A DNA stretch of 64,000 nt from an uncultured Eubacteriales bacterium (GCA_905201895.1 CAJKPX010000001.1:60977-124976), one strand, 5' to 3'; shown: positions 52,083 through 61,691, counted from the stretch's first letter. Made by a program: numbers and translations. Notes: a model not told the origin generated them from the sequence alone.

Positions 52083-53070
52083 TTCCAAGGAGCAACAGAA
52101 TAAGAACCTCCAGAAAAACGAGGACAAAAAAGACTACCATCGACGGTCGAAGAAAGAGCCTCCGAGCCGCTGCGGATGAGATCGGATGGGATGCGTAGCC
52201 ATCCGCCGCAGGCAGGTCCTTTTCAAAAATTCCGTTGCGAAGCGTGCGATCGGTTCTGCAAAAGCGAACCGCAAAAAGGATCAGACCGATCACTCCCGGG
52301 ATAAAGAGCGCGATCTCAAAGGCAACCGTTGTCATCGTAGAGACAAACGCATTGTCAATTCCGTAGAATATCATATCCTCCAGCGTTGCGGCGAGGTTGT
52401 TGAACATGTGCAAAGCCGAGCAGCAAAGAAGGCTGTTCGTCTTTTCGTAAACCACGCCGAGGAAGATCCCCGCAACAAAGGTATATAGAATCTGTGCAGG
52501 ATTCTGATGCATCATCGAGAACATAAACGATGCAATCAGAACGGCGTTGACGCGTCCGAAGGGACGGCAGTTTGTCTGAATCGCACCGCGGAACAAAAAC
52601 TCCTCACAAAAGCCCGGAACCACACAGGTTGCGATCAGCTCAAGCACCCATTCAAAGCCCTGCGGGCGGTTGATCGGAGCCCCCTCCAACGCCAGCGGTC
52701 GGTATTGCACAATATTAACGAAGGTGGCGTTGATACGGACAGCCGAAAAGATCACGGTTACGATTGCAGGCAGGAGCAGGAAGGTCCACGGCGAGGGAAG
52801 CCTGCGCAGCTGCATGGGTTGGTATGGATAATGCGCGCCTCGAATGCGACCGCGGAGAAGCAAAACAGGCAGCATAAAGGAGAGCATATAGCCCGTTGCG
52901 TAAAAAACCTGATAGATCACGGTTGCGGCTGTTGTCGGAGTGGTGAGAAGAAGCAGCTCATAAAGCACGATCGACACAACGCCAAACACGTTGATCAGGA
53001 GCAAAAAAAGAAGCATGGTCAAGCCAATTGATCCGATCACCCTGCGATAATACGCCTCGTTATACGTCAT
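52051..53070 (-). CDS. CPBP family intramembrane metalloprotease
   Basis: 339 residues with about eight membrane spans. The ABI/CPBP (Rce1-like) motifs are present: CEEFLFRGAI (Glu-Glu-x3-Arg), FSMMHQNPAQ (His) and ALHMFNN (His-x3-Asn). Bacterial members are linked to CAAX-like processing, bacteriocin immunity or envelope proteins; substrate unknown. The C-terminal extension (after 270) ends in another hydrophobic segment. Start ATG follows GGGAGGT, with a good promoter. tadA overlaps its 3' end. Confidence 0.9.
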   Translation of the reverse strand: MTYNEAYYRRVIGSIGLTMLLFLLLINVFGVVSIVLYELLLLTTPTTAATVIYQVFYATGYMLSFMLPVLLLRGRIRGAHYPYQPMQLRRLPSPWTFLLLPAIVTVIFSAVRINATFVNIVQYRPLALEGAPINRPQGFEWVLELIATCVVPGFCEEFLFRGAIQTNCRPFGRVNAVLIASFMFSMMHQNPAQILYTFVAGIFLGVVYEKTNSLLCCSALHMFNNLAATLEDMIFYGIDNAFVSTMTTVAFEIALFIPGVIGLILFAVRFCRTDRTLRNGIFEKDLPAADGYASHPISSAAARRLFLRPSMVVFFVLVFLEVLILLLLGNGILGLSVPY

Positions 53071-53112
53071 GCGCTACACCTCCCTTTTCAAATCCTAAAA
53101 AACAACATACGT

Positions 53113-53141
53113 ATTATATCACAAAAAACGCGCTGTGTAAA
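53113..53141 (-). promoter_or_regulatory. Sigma-A promoter for the CPBP protease/tadA
   Basis: Minus strand TTTACA (53141-53136), 17-bp spacer, TATAAT (53118-53113). Confidence 0.8.
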
Positions 53142-53173
53142 GCGTTTTTCAGAAAAAGCAGAATTTTATCAAC

Positions 53174-53998
53174 TCAATCGGCAGCCTTTGCCTCGATAGA
53201 CTTGCCGCGATTGCGCCCGAGAGGCGTTCGTCCGAAATGTCGCTTATAGCAGCGACAAAAGAAGGACGTGTTTGGAAAGCCGACCTCGAGTGCCGCCTCC
53301 TCAACGGTGTAGATACCCGTTTGGATCATACCATCCGCCTGCTCGAGGCGCAGTCGGTTGCGGTAATCAATGGGTGAAAGCCCCGTATACTCCCGAAATA
53401 ATCGGCGGAAGCCCGTTTCGCTCATATTGCAAAGATCGGCGTAAAAAACGATTTTGTTCTGCGCGGTATAGTTTCTCTGGAGCTCGTTGAGAGCAGGAAG
53501 AAGCTGACGGAATTTCGGAGAGAGCTCCTGCAGGCAGGAGACCGCACGCCAAAGGATCTCATACATCTTGTAGGTGCACCAATAGGAGCGGTTGCGGTCG
53601 ATGAGCGCAGGGGTGGAGGCATTGAACAGACTGTTGATCTGCTGCTCCACCCGATAATTATAAATTCTGCGAACGTGCGAGAGCTCCTGTGGCAGGGAGC
53701 CGAAAACGAGATTGAATTGTGCTATCAGAATGGTGGTCATTTTTTCTTGATAGACGGCATGATAAACAATCCCCTTCGGGATAAAAAGCACCTCACCCGC
53801 CTCAAGGAGGATCACACGCTCCTCGGAGGCTGCATGTGGAAAGGTATATTCCAATCGTCCGCTTTGCACAAAGATAAAGCCGTGCTTATCGCGGCCTTCT
53901 CCATAAGAAAAACTGTGTCCCTTGCCTCGCGTCACCTTTACGAAATCAATATCCGATATTCCGCAGGAAACGGTTTCAAACTCGTAATATCTTTTCAA
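53174..53998 (-). CDS. AraC family transcriptional regulator, probable uronate/xylan operon regulator
   Basis: 274 residues from the TTG at 53998. An N-terminal cupin sensor domain (GFIFVQSGRLEYTFP, EAGEVLFIPKGIVYHA) is followed by two helix-turn-helix motifs at the C-terminus (YADLCNMSETGFRRLFREYTG and TVEEAALEVGFPNTSFFCRCYKR). An ATG at 54028 is in frame but overlaps the -10 hexamer, so it cannot be on the transcript; TTG at 53998 has GGGAAGTGAG before it. Divergent from the GH115-led operon, whose sugars it likely senses. Confidence 0.88.
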   Translation of the reverse strand: MKRYYEFETVSCGISDIDFVKVTRGKGHSFSYGEGRDKHGFIFVQSGRLEYTFPHAASEERVILLEAGEVLFIPKGIVYHAVYQEKMTTILIAQFNLVFGSLPQELSHVRRIYNYRVEQQINSLFNASTPALIDRNRSYWCTYKMYEILWRAVSCLQELSPKFRQLLPALNELQRNYTAQNKIVFYADLCNMSETGFRRLFREYTGLSPIDYRNRLRLEQADGMIQTGIYTVEEAALEVGFPNTSFFCRCYKRHFGRTPLGRNRGKSIEAKAAD

Positions 53999-54026
53999 AA
54001 GCTCACTTCCCTTCCTTGGTAATTTC

Positions 54027-54055
54027 ATTATAACAGGTCAAACGAATTTTGTCAA
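54027..54055 (-). promoter_or_regulatory. Sigma-A promoter for the AraC regulator
   Basis: Minus strand TTGACA (54055-54050), 17-bp spacer, TATAAT (54032-54027). Decides the start of the AraC gene. Confidence 0.83.
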
Positions 54056-54098
54056 GAAAGAATTGGTCGAATCGTGTTATAATTGATTGATTTGGATA

Positions 54099-54127
54099 TT
54101 GTTGTACCTCCAAAAAAATCTTATAAT
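54099..54127 (+). promoter_or_regulatory. Promoter for the uronate/xylan operon
   Basis: TTGTTG (54099-54104), 17-bp spacer, TATAAT (54122-54127). The -35 is poor, fitting activator dependence on the divergent AraC protein. Confidence 0.7.
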
Positions 54128-54156
54128 TAAACAGTAAACAAAAAGGAGGAATCGCC

Positions 54157-56124
54157 ATGATCCAATTATTTGATGCAGGCACTACCATTTCCCTCACCTG
54201 TGCCGCCGACACCGAGGAGCCGATCCGCCTAGCCCTGCTCGACTTGCAGCGCGATCTGCGCAGACTCTCCGGACAAGATGACGATTTTAAGATCGTGCAC
54301 ACGTCTGCAGCGCCCTCGATTCGCGTAGAAACAGATCACACGCTCGGCGAGGTCGAGGCTTACCGTATCTCTGTTACCGACGCAGGCGTTACCATTACGG
54401 GAAGCGACACGCTGGGAACGGTTTTCGGCATCTATGCGTTCTCCACAAAATGCTTGGGTATCCTTCCCTTTCACCGTCTAACCGATCTTTTTCCTGCAAA
54501 ATGCAAGGAAATGAGCCTTTCCGAGCAGGAAATTCACTCCCCCAAGCGCCTCATTCGATTCCGCGGATGGTTTCTCAATGATGAGGACCTGCTGACCGAA
54601 TGGAGAATCAGCGGAGGAAAACGTAACATCGACTATCCCTTCTATCAGGACGTGATGGACGTTGACGTGCTTGATATGATCCTGGAGACTGCGCTCCGCA
54701 TGGAGATCAATCTCGTGATCCCCGCCTCCTTTGTAAACATCGACAATCCCGACGAGGAGAAGCTCGTCAGAGCTACCTGCCGCCGAGGACTTTACGTTTC
54801 CCAGCACCACGTGGAGCCGATGGGCGTATCCTATTTTGCCGCCGATGAGTATCTGCAAAAGCACGGATGCGAGGGAGAGACGGTTTCCTTCCTCCAAAAT
54901 CGCGCTCGTATGGAGGAAATCTGGACGTATTACGCAAAAAAATGGGCAAAATACGGCGATCGCGTGATCTGGCAGCTGGGATTGCGCGGCAAGGCGGATC
55001 AGGCGGTGTGGAAGGCAGACCCAAACGTTCCCGATTCGATCGAATCGCGCGGCGGTATCATCACCGACGCAATCGGCACGCAATATGAGATCATCCGAAA
55101 AATGCTCGGAAACGATGACTTTTTCAGCACGGCAACCCTCTGGAATGAGGGCTCGGAGCTATACGGCAAGGGTGTGCTGCGGTTACCGCCCAAAACGATC
55201 CCGATTTTCTCCGATCTCGGGCTGGATCAAATGTTTGGAGAGGACCTCTACAAGGTCGGTCTGACCCAAAGTGATCCGTACGGCGTTTATTATCACGCAT
55301 GTTTCTGGACGCGTGGACCGCACCTGACCGAGGGCTGTGACCCCGAAAAAATGGCTTTTTGTTACCGTGAAGCCGCACGAAACGGAAATCTCTGCTATTC
55401 CATTCTGAATGTTTCCAACGTTCGCCCCGTTCATCTCTCCGCCGCGCTCAACGCACACATCCTGTCTGATCCGTTGCATTACAGTGCATCCGAAAGCATA
55501 GCAGCGCTTGATCGCGCGATTTTCGGTGATGCTGCTGAAGCGGTGACCGCATTGAGAGAGCAATATTTTACCTGCTTCGCGGATTTTGGTGAGACTCCGC
55601 TGCAAAATATGGCACAGTCAACGAACTTTTATTTCCATGAATATCCAAAACTCCCCTTTATCCGAAACGCGTCAAACGACGGACAGCTCTCCTATTTCGG
55701 CAAATATATGCTCATGGGCAGACAGGACAACCGTTTTCCAAAGATCAACGATGCAACCAAGCTGCTTTTAGCGGAAAGTGCAAGGAAATTCGAGATGCTC
55801 TACATAAAGGAAACGCAGCTCAAGGCGCACTTGCCCGAGAATAGCAGAGCCTATTTCGATCAATTTCTGAAATACCAGACCCTGCACATGCAGCTGCTGA
55901 CAGAGTGGTGTATTGGCTGCATGGAGCTACTTGATGACACTCTCCCAAAGGAAGCACGTCTTGCAAGCGGAGAAAATGCCTGCAAAAAGCTCGAGCAAAT
56001 CTTGGAGGAGCGTCACGTGCTTGAGACGGGCATTTGGAAGAATTGGCACAGAGGCGACAAAAAAATCAATATCCGCGGTCTTTTGAAGTTGACCGCAAAA
56101 GCTTGTGAGGAGCTCGAACAATGA
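54157..56124 (+). CDS. GH115 xylan alpha-1,2-glucuronidase, compact form
   Basis: 655 residues; typical GH115 enzymes exceed 800. Markers seen: FRGWFLNDEDLL, QHHVEPMGV, WQLGLRGKAD and TLWNEGSELYGKGVLRLPP, followed by an alpha-helical tail. The order fits GH115, which removes 4-O-methyl-glucuronate from internal or terminal xylose of glucuronoxylan. An N-terminal domain of about 110 residues precedes the barrel. No signal peptide, so it acts inside on imported oligomers. Its stop overlaps uxaC by 4 nt, tying release of the uronate to its catabolism. Confidence 0.83.
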   Translation: MIQLFDAGTTISLTCAADTEEPIRLALLDLQRDLRRLSGQDDDFKIVHTSAAPSIRVETDHTLGEVEAYRISVTDAGVTITGSDTLGTVFGIYAFSTKCLGILPFHRLTDLFPAKCKEMSLSEQEIHSPKRLIRFRGWFLNDEDLLTEWRISGGKRNIDYPFYQDVMDVDVLDMILETALRMEINLVIPASFVNIDNPDEEKLVRATCRRGLYVSQHHVEPMGVSYFAADEYLQKHGCEGETVSFLQNRARMEEIWTYYAKKWAKYGDRVIWQLGLRGKADQAVWKADPNVPDSIESRGGIITDAIGTQYEIIRKMLGNDDFFSTATLWNEGSELYGKGVLRLPPKTIPIFSDLGLDQMFGEDLYKVGLTQSDPYGVYYHACFWTRGPHLTEGCDPEKMAFCYREAARNGNLCYSILNVSNVRPVHLSAALNAHILSDPLHYSASESIAALDRAIFGDAAEAVTALREQYFTCFADFGETPLQNMAQSTNFYFHEYPKLPFIRNASNDGQLSYFGKYMLMGRQDNRFPKINDATKLLLAESARKFEMLYIKETQLKAHLPENSRAYFDQFLKYQTLHMQLLTEWCIGCMELLDDTLPKEARLASGENACKKLEQILEERHVLETGIWKNWHRGDKKINIRGLLKLTAKACEELEQ

Positions 56125-57413
56125 AAGAAAATTATCTACTGAACACAACGGGCGCGGCAGAGCTCTATCATGCGCATGCAAAAGAGCTGCCGATCATTGA
56201 CTATCATAACCATCTCTCGGTTGAGGATATCGCAAATGACCGTCGCTACACCGATCTCGCCTCACTTTGGCTCACTCCCGACCCCTACAAGCACCGCCTG
56301 ATGCGCATTTGCGGCATCGACGAGCGCTTCATCACGGGGGACGCCGAGCCCTTTGAGAAATTTGAAAAATACTGTTCCGTATTTCCCTATCTCGCAGGCA
56401 ATCCCGTTTATGATTGGTCTCGCATGGAGCTCTCGGGCATCTTTGGCATCGAGGTTGTTCCGAGCGCTGCCAACGCACGCTATATCTACGATAAAGCAAA
56501 CGAAATGCTCGCTTCGTCGGAATTCTCAAACAACGCCATTCTCTCTCGCTTCAACATTGTGTATCAGGCGCCCGTTGCAACGATCACTGACAGTCTTTCC
56601 TCTTTTGACGGCAAGCGTCTCGCGCCATCCCTGCGCGGCGACAATCTGCTCTCCCCCACTCCCGAGCTGATTGCAGAGCTGCAAAGGCTGAGTGGGGTGA
56701 CGGTGACGAATGATGCGACCTATCTTGCGTCAATATCGGTTCTGCTCGACCAATTTGATGCAGCAGGCTGTCGCCTTGCCGACCACGCACTCGACGACGG
56801 ATTTTTTGCAAACGATACCGACGGACGGGCAACAGATATTCTTGTTCGACTTGGAAACGAATACGCCAAGCGCGGATGGACACTGCTCCTTCACCTTGGT
56901 GCAAAGCGCAAAACGAGTGCTCGTCTGGCGCGTCTGGCAGGTCCTGCAGGCGGCTATGCCGCGGTTGGCAGTTCGTTTGACGTATCGTCCGTGTGCAGCC
57001 TGCTTGGTGAGATGGAATCGCGCGGCAAGCTCCCCGACACCGTTCTTTTTCCGCTGAATATGAGCGATCAGGCTGCGCTTTCGGTAATGCAAGGCTCCTT
57101 TTCCGAGGACGGCGTTGCCGCCAAGGTGCAGCTCGGCCCCGCATGGTGGTGGTGCGATCACGCCCTCGGAATCCGAAATGCACTCTCCTGCACGGCATCC
57201 TTTGGTGTACTCTCGCAATTCATCGGCATGACCACCGACTCGCGCAGCATCCTTTCCTTCGTGCGGCACGATTATTTCCGCCGCCTGCTCTGCTCCTACC
57301 TCGACGAAATGAACACGGCACAGGAGCTTGGCATGTCCCTCGCTCTCATGGGCGAATATGCAGAGCGGATCTGCTTCAAAAACGCGCTTGAAAAGATCGA
57401 GCGCAGAAAATAA
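56121..57413 (+). CDS. uxaC: Glucuronate isomerase (uronate isomerase)
   Basis: 430 residues, a little shorter than E. coli UxaC (470). IIDYHNHLSVEDIANDR holds the HxH metal site and DPYKHRLMRICGI a conserved block; LAPSLRGDNLLSP, LLLHLGAKRKT and the closing GMTTDSRSILSFVRHDYFRR complete the amidohydrolase-fold pattern. It converts glucuronate to fructuronate (or galacturonate to tagaturonate). Directly coupled to the GH115 gene. Confidence 0.95.
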   Translation: MKENYLLNTTGAAELYHAHAKELPIIDYHNHLSVEDIANDRRYTDLASLWLTPDPYKHRLMRICGIDERFITGDAEPFEKFEKYCSVFPYLAGNPVYDWSRMELSGIFGIEVVPSAANARYIYDKANEMLASSEFSNNAILSRFNIVYQAPVATITDSLSSFDGKRLAPSLRGDNLLSPTPELIAELQRLSGVTVTNDATYLASISVLLDQFDAAGCRLADHALDDGFFANDTDGRATDILVRLGNEYAKRGWTLLLHLGAKRKTSARLARLAGPAGGYAAVGSSFDVSSVCSLLGEMESRGKLPDTVLFPLNMSDQAALSVMQGSFSEDGVAAKVQLGPAWWWCDHALGIRNALSCTASFGVLSQFIGMTTDSRSILSFVRHDYFRRLLCSYLDEMNTAQELGMSLALMGEYAERICFKNALEKIERRK

Positions 57414-57467
57414 AGACAGATAACCGAAATTTGAAAACAATACTAAAAAAGAAAGAAGTAATCAAAA

Positions 57468-58316
57468 ATGGTAAAAAGATTTGAAGGCAAGATTGCCGTT
57501 GTCACGGGTGCAGGCGGAACGCTCTGCTCTGAAATTGCAATTCAACTGGCTCTTGAGGGTTGCGTGACCTTTCTCGTTGGCAGAACCGAGGAAAAACTGA
57601 TCAAAACCGCGCAAAAAATCGCAGAGCTTGGCGGCACGCCTGCCGAGATACACGCCTGCGACGTGACCGACACCAAGGAGATCGCGGCACTTGCGGAGCG
57701 GGTTTCGGCAGTTGGCGGTTGCGACTTTCTGATCAACGGCGCGGGTGGCAACAACGTCAAGGCAATGCCCACAATCACAAAATACGATCCCCGAGAGCTC
57801 ACGGGAGAGCTTTCCGAGGGTGAGCGCGGTCTCTATGACATCGACATGGACGCCTTTGAGAGTGTGCTCAAAATCAATACGATGGGCACCGTGATCCCCA
57901 CGATGGAGCTTGCCAAACAGATGATCCGAAAAGGCGGCGGTTCCGTGATCAACTTTGCCTCGATGAACACCTACTGCCCCCTCACCCGTTGCTTTGCATA
58001 CGCAATGAGCAAGGCAGCGGTTTCCAATCTCACGCAGTCTTTTGCGGCATACTATGCCCCCGCAAACGTACGCATCAATGCGATTGCGCCCGGATTTATG
58101 GTCAACGAGAGAAGCAAAAACTATCTTGGCACGGTTGAGGAAGGACTGACCAAGCGCGGAGAGCAAGTGATCTCTCACACGCCCATGGGACGCTTTGGCG
58201 TTGCAAGCGACCTGATTGGATGCGTGAAATGGCTCCTGGACGACGAGGCGGCAGGCTTTGTAACCGGCATCACGGTTCCTGTTGACGGCGGCTTTTTGAC
58301 GCTCGGAGGCGTTTGA
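57468..58316 (+). CDS. SDR-type fructuronate reductase (mannonate oxidoreductase)
   Basis: 282 residues. Cofactor loop TGAGGTLCSEIA, NGAGGNN, catalytic Ser in FASMNTYCPL, YAMSKAA (Tyr-x3-Lys) and a C-terminal VDGGFLTLGGV. This SDR form replaces the unrelated polyol-dehydrogenase UxuB in many Bacillota uronate operons, and its position between uxaC and uxuA fits reduction of fructuronate to mannonate. 54 nt after uxaC with a weak AGAAAGAAG ribosome site. Assignment of substrate is from context. Confidence 0.87.
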   Translation: MVKRFEGKIAVVTGAGGTLCSEIAIQLALEGCVTFLVGRTEEKLIKTAQKIAELGGTPAEIHACDVTDTKEIAALAERVSAVGGCDFLINGAGGNNVKAMPTITKYDPRELTGELSEGERGLYDIDMDAFESVLKINTMGTVIPTMELAKQMIRKGGGSVINFASMNTYCPLTRCFAYAMSKAAVSNLTQSFAAYYAPANVRINAIAPGFMVNERSKNYLGTVEEGLTKRGEQVISHTPMGRFGVASDLIGCVKWLLDDEAAGFVTGITVPVDGGFLTLGGV

Positions 58317-58317
58317 T

Positions 58318-59268
58318 ATGATACTCGCCGATTATTTTCGCAGCACGCACGATATGACCTGGGATCTCGCAATCCAGAGCGGCGTGCGTCATGGCGTGAT
58401 CCGTCTGCCCGAGGACGGACGCTTTGACTACGGAGATCGCGAACATTGGGAAACTCTCTGCAAGCGCTTCACCGATTTCGGCATTACCCCTGTCACAATT
58501 GAGCCGATGCCAAACGAGCTGCACGATCACATCAAGGCGGGCGACGGCAAGCGCGACGAGTCGATCGAGCGTGTGATCTCGATGCTTCCGCACATGCGTA
58601 CAATGGGCATCGACACCATCTGCTTTAACTGGATGGCACACATCGGTTGGCTCCGCACCTCCTCGGATTACCCCGAGCGCGGCGGCGCGCGTGTGACTGA
58701 ATTCAAAATGGCTGATTTCAAGCTAACCGAGGCAAAAATCACCGCCGACGAGCTTTGGCGCAACTACGAATATTTTATCAAGGCCATCATTCCCGAGGCA
58801 GAAAAATACGGCATCAAGCTCGCTCTGCATCCCGATGATCCGCCCGTGGCGCGTCTTGGTGACGTTGAACGCATTATGATCAGTCGGAAAAACATCCGAA
58901 AAGCGATCTACGGGATCGTGAACAGCGACAGCCTCGGCATCACAATGTGCCAGGCAAACTATTTCATCATGGGCGAGAATTTGGAATCAACCATCGAGGA
59001 ATTTGCAAAAAAGATTTATCTCGTTCATTTCCGCAATACCAAGGGCTCGCCCGAGCATTTTCGCGAGACCTTCCACGATAACGGTGACCTCGACATGGCA
59101 CGCTTGATGAAGATTTACGTCAAAAACGGCGTGGACGTGCCGATCCGTGTCGACCACGTTCCCACCATGGCAGGTGAGGTTTCCACCCTCCCCGGCTACG
59201 ATGCCCTCGGAAGACTCTTTGCAATTGGATACCTAAAAGGCATTTTGGATGCAGTTGAAGGGAGATAG
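58318..59268 (+). CDS. uxuA: Mannonate dehydratase (UxuA)
   Basis: 316 residues, shorter than most UxuA (350-400). Key blocks: TICFNWMAHIGWLRT, LALHPDDPP, CQANYF, HFRNTKGSPEHF, HDNGDLDMARLM and DHVPTMAGE, which together give the metal-binding His, Cys, Asp and Glu set of xylose-isomerase-like UxuA. Dehydrates D-mannonate to 2-keto-3-deoxygluconate. Begins one nucleotide after the reductase stop, using GGAGG in its end. kdgK and kdgA are not in the window. Confidence 0.9.
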   Translation: MILADYFRSTHDMTWDLAIQSGVRHGVIRLPEDGRFDYGDREHWETLCKRFTDFGITPVTIEPMPNELHDHIKAGDGKRDESIERVISMLPHMRTMGIDTICFNWMAHIGWLRTSSDYPERGGARVTEFKMADFKLTEAKITADELWRNYEYFIKAIIPEAEKYGIKLALHPDDPPVARLGDVERIMISRKNIRKAIYGIVNSDSLGITMCQANYFIMGENLESTIEEFAKKIYLVHFRNTKGSPEHFRETFHDNGDLDMARLMKIYVKNGVDVPIRVDHVPTMAGEVSTLPGYDALGRLFAIGYLKGILDAVEGR

Positions 59269-59270
59269 CT

Positions 59271-60752
59271 ATGATCAAGATTGAAAACGAAATTTTAAGA
59301 AAGCAACCAAAATTTTGGAATCACGCTCTTTTTCACCCAACCGATGCCATTGAGGACCCTTGGGGCAAACGCATTCTTGACCGCATGGCGGCAGATGGCG
59401 CCATCAATACCATTCGCATCTATTCGATGTTTGAGGATATCGTTTACCTTGGTGAGAACGGTGATATTTGCTATGATTTTCGTCTGAGCGATCTGCGCCT
59501 TGACTATCTGCTGGAAAAGGGCTTTGAGCCTTTGATCGCCTACGGCGGTATGCCGGATTGCATCGCGAAAACCACAAAGCTTCAGGCAAGCGTGTCCAAA
59601 AATAAAACTCGCTACAAGGGAAAAATGTGGAACACATCGCCGCCTGCGGACTATACCGTTTGGGAGGAGGTTTGCTATCAGTATACCAAGCATCTGGTCG
59701 AGCGTTACGGAGAGGAGACAGTTGCCGGGTGGCATTGCCATTGCCACAACGAGCCGGACGGAGTGTTCTGGATGACCGATTTGGAGCGAAGCGATTATGC
59801 GCCAAAATGTGCGGAATACTGCAAGCTTTATGACGCGTTCGTTCGAGGCGTACGCCGCGCAAGCAAAGGAATTCGGCTGGGTGGTCCCGCTCTTGCACAT
59901 GATCTTAATTTTTTGGATTGTTTTCTTTCCCACATCAGAGACACGGGCGTTGAAATGAACTATATTGCCGTTCATACCTACGGCACGGGAGTTACGCGAA
60001 TCAATGACGGCTCAAAGCCGATCGCAACCGAAAATCATTTCACGTACCGAATCAACCCCTATATGGAGGTGATACGTAAGTACGGATTTGGTGACACAGA
60101 GCTCGTCATCGACGAGTGGGGCGCATCTACACAGGGCTTTTCCAATGTTGAAGAATGCCCTCCTCTGATCTTTCGAGAGCATGAGGTCTATTCTGCGTAT
60201 TTTACCAAGCTGATCTATCAGCTGATCGATTCGGGCATCAACATTTCCAAAATGATGATCTGTCTCTCGGGTCAGCACGAGATGGTGACCGATTTCTCGG
60301 GCTTCCGCAATTTCTTCACCCTCAATTTTATTGCCAAGCCGATCTACAATGCCCACTTGATGACCTCTAAAATGCATGACTATCTGGTTGGAGCAGCTTG
60401 CGATAACGAAAAGGTTTTCACCATTCCCACAACGGATGAAAACGGCAACCTCGCCGTGATGCTCACTTATTGCTCCAAGCTTTTCGAGGAGGATCTTCCT
60501 GCAATTGACGAGGAAATCACCTTTGCAGATGATATTTCCGACAAAACCGTGAGCGTTTATTGCATCGACAAAAACAACACCAATCCCTATCGCACGTGGG
60601 AGCGTCTCGGCAAGTCTGAAATGACCGAGGAGCTTCTTGCGCGCCTCAAGGAGGAGGGACAGCTCAAGCCCGTGTGGGTGCAAAGCGGATCAGAGCCACT
60701 TTCGCTCAAGCTCACAGCCAACTGTACGTATCTGATTACGGTAACAAAGTAA
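59271..60752 (+). CDS. GH39 beta-xylosidase
   Basis: 493 residues. GH39 acid/base Glu in WHCHCHNEPDGVFW and nucleophile Glu in LVIDEWGAST; between them the barrel segment AVHTYG. The C-terminal part is an accessory beta domain. Members hydrolyse terminal beta-1,4-xylose from xylo-oligosaccharides. No signal peptide, so it is cytoplasmic. Tight spacing (2 nt after uxuA) indicates operon membership; with GH115 it can clear decorated xylo-oligomers. Confidence 0.87.
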   Translation: MIKIENEILRKQPKFWNHALFHPTDAIEDPWGKRILDRMAADGAINTIRIYSMFEDIVYLGENGDICYDFRLSDLRLDYLLEKGFEPLIAYGGMPDCIAKTTKLQASVSKNKTRYKGKMWNTSPPADYTVWEEVCYQYTKHLVERYGEETVAGWHCHCHNEPDGVFWMTDLERSDYAPKCAEYCKLYDAFVRGVRRASKGIRLGGPALAHDLNFLDCFLSHIRDTGVEMNYIAVHTYGTGVTRINDGSKPIATENHFTYRINPYMEVIRKYGFGDTELVIDEWGASTQGFSNVEECPPLIFREHEVYSAYFTKLIYQLIDSGINISKMMICLSGQHEMVTDFSGFRNFFTLNFIAKPIYNAHLMTSKMHDYLVGAACDNEKVFTIPTTDENGNLAVMLTYCSKLFEEDLPAIDEEITFADDISDKTVSVYCIDKNNTNPYRTWERLGKSEMTEELLARLKEEGQLKPVWVQSGSEPLSLKLTANCTYLITVTK

Positions 60753-60764
60753 AGGAGAATCCAT

Positions 60765-61679
60765 ATGAACTTCAACGATAGAGAAAAAATCATTGCCCTC
60801 ACGCCCCTTTGGAAGGGCGAAAGAATGCCGGATGGCAGACCGAAGGTTGCCGACAAGCACCTCGACGCACTCTACGGCATGACGCTGGAGGAGGTCTGGA
60901 AGCCGATCTTTGTGCTCGGCTACGAGCATCAGTTCGTTGGCGGCGGCGAGGCGCCGCTCCATGCGCTTCACAACGACGGCAGAAAGCTGGTGGGCAGAGC
61001 GGTGACCTGCACCTACTGCCCCACTCGCCCCGATCTGCATGACGTGCAATTCTCTCGCGGTGCCGAGGACGGGCTGACCGGAAACTACAATCAATGGGTG
61101 ATTGACCGCCTTTCCGAGCGCGATGTTGTGGTTTGCGACATGTACGATAAAATCTACAAAGGCACCTTTCTTGGCGGTAATCTCACCACGGCGATCCATA
61201 AAAGAACCAAAAACGGCGGTGCCGTTGTTTGGGGCGGCGTGCGGGACGTGGAGCAGATGAAGCAGGTGCCCGACGTGCAGGTCTACTATCGCGGCATTGA
61301 TCCCACCCCCATCCGCGAATTCGTGATGAAGGATTGGAACGATATCACCTCCTTCGGCGGCGCGGTTTGCCTACCCGGTGACGTGGTATTCGGCGCGGGC
61401 GGCGGCGTGCTGTTCATCCCCTCGCATCTCGTTGCCGACGTGGTAGAGGGTGCAGCAAAGACCCATGTAAAGGACGATTTCGGATTTGAGATGATCTCGC
61501 AGGGTAAATTTACAACCGCACAAATCGACAAAAATACATGGTCGGAGGAAATGCTCGACATGCTGCTCGAGTGGATTCGTACCGATCCGCGCGGTGAGGC
61601 ATACCGCGACCTCGATTGGTCGAAGGAATACGATCTCGCACGCAACGGCGACCCGAACGATACGCAGACGGCACTTTAA
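60765..61679 (+). CDS. RraA-like / HMG-aldolase family protein
   Basis: 304 residues, longer than typical RraA (160-240). The core GGNLTTAIHKRTKNGGAVVWGGVRD matches the RraA/4-hydroxy-4-methyl-2-oxoglutarate aldolase motif (GxNL...R...G.V..G..RD), including the Arg-Asp of the metal-oxalate-like site. Paralogues are divalent-metal aldolases or decarboxylases of keto acids; RraA itself inhibits RNase E. In this operon an enzyme acting on a uronate-derived keto acid is plausible but not shown. Full AAAGGAG start. Confidence 0.82.
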   Translation: MNFNDREKIIALTPLWKGERMPDGRPKVADKHLDALYGMTLEEVWKPIFVLGYEHQFVGGGEAPLHALHNDGRKLVGRAVTCTYCPTRPDLHDVQFSRGAEDGLTGNYNQWVIDRLSERDVVVCDMYDKIYKGTFLGGNLTTAIHKRTKNGGAVVWGGVRDVEQMKQVPDVQVYYRGIDPTPIREFVMKDWNDITSFGGAVCLPGDVVFGAGGGVLFIPSHLVADVVEGAAKTHVKDDFGFEMISQGKFTTAQIDKNTWSEEMLDMLLEWIRTDPRGEAYRDLDWSKEYDLARNGDPNDTQTAL

Positions 61680-61691
61680 GGAGAGGTTGGC

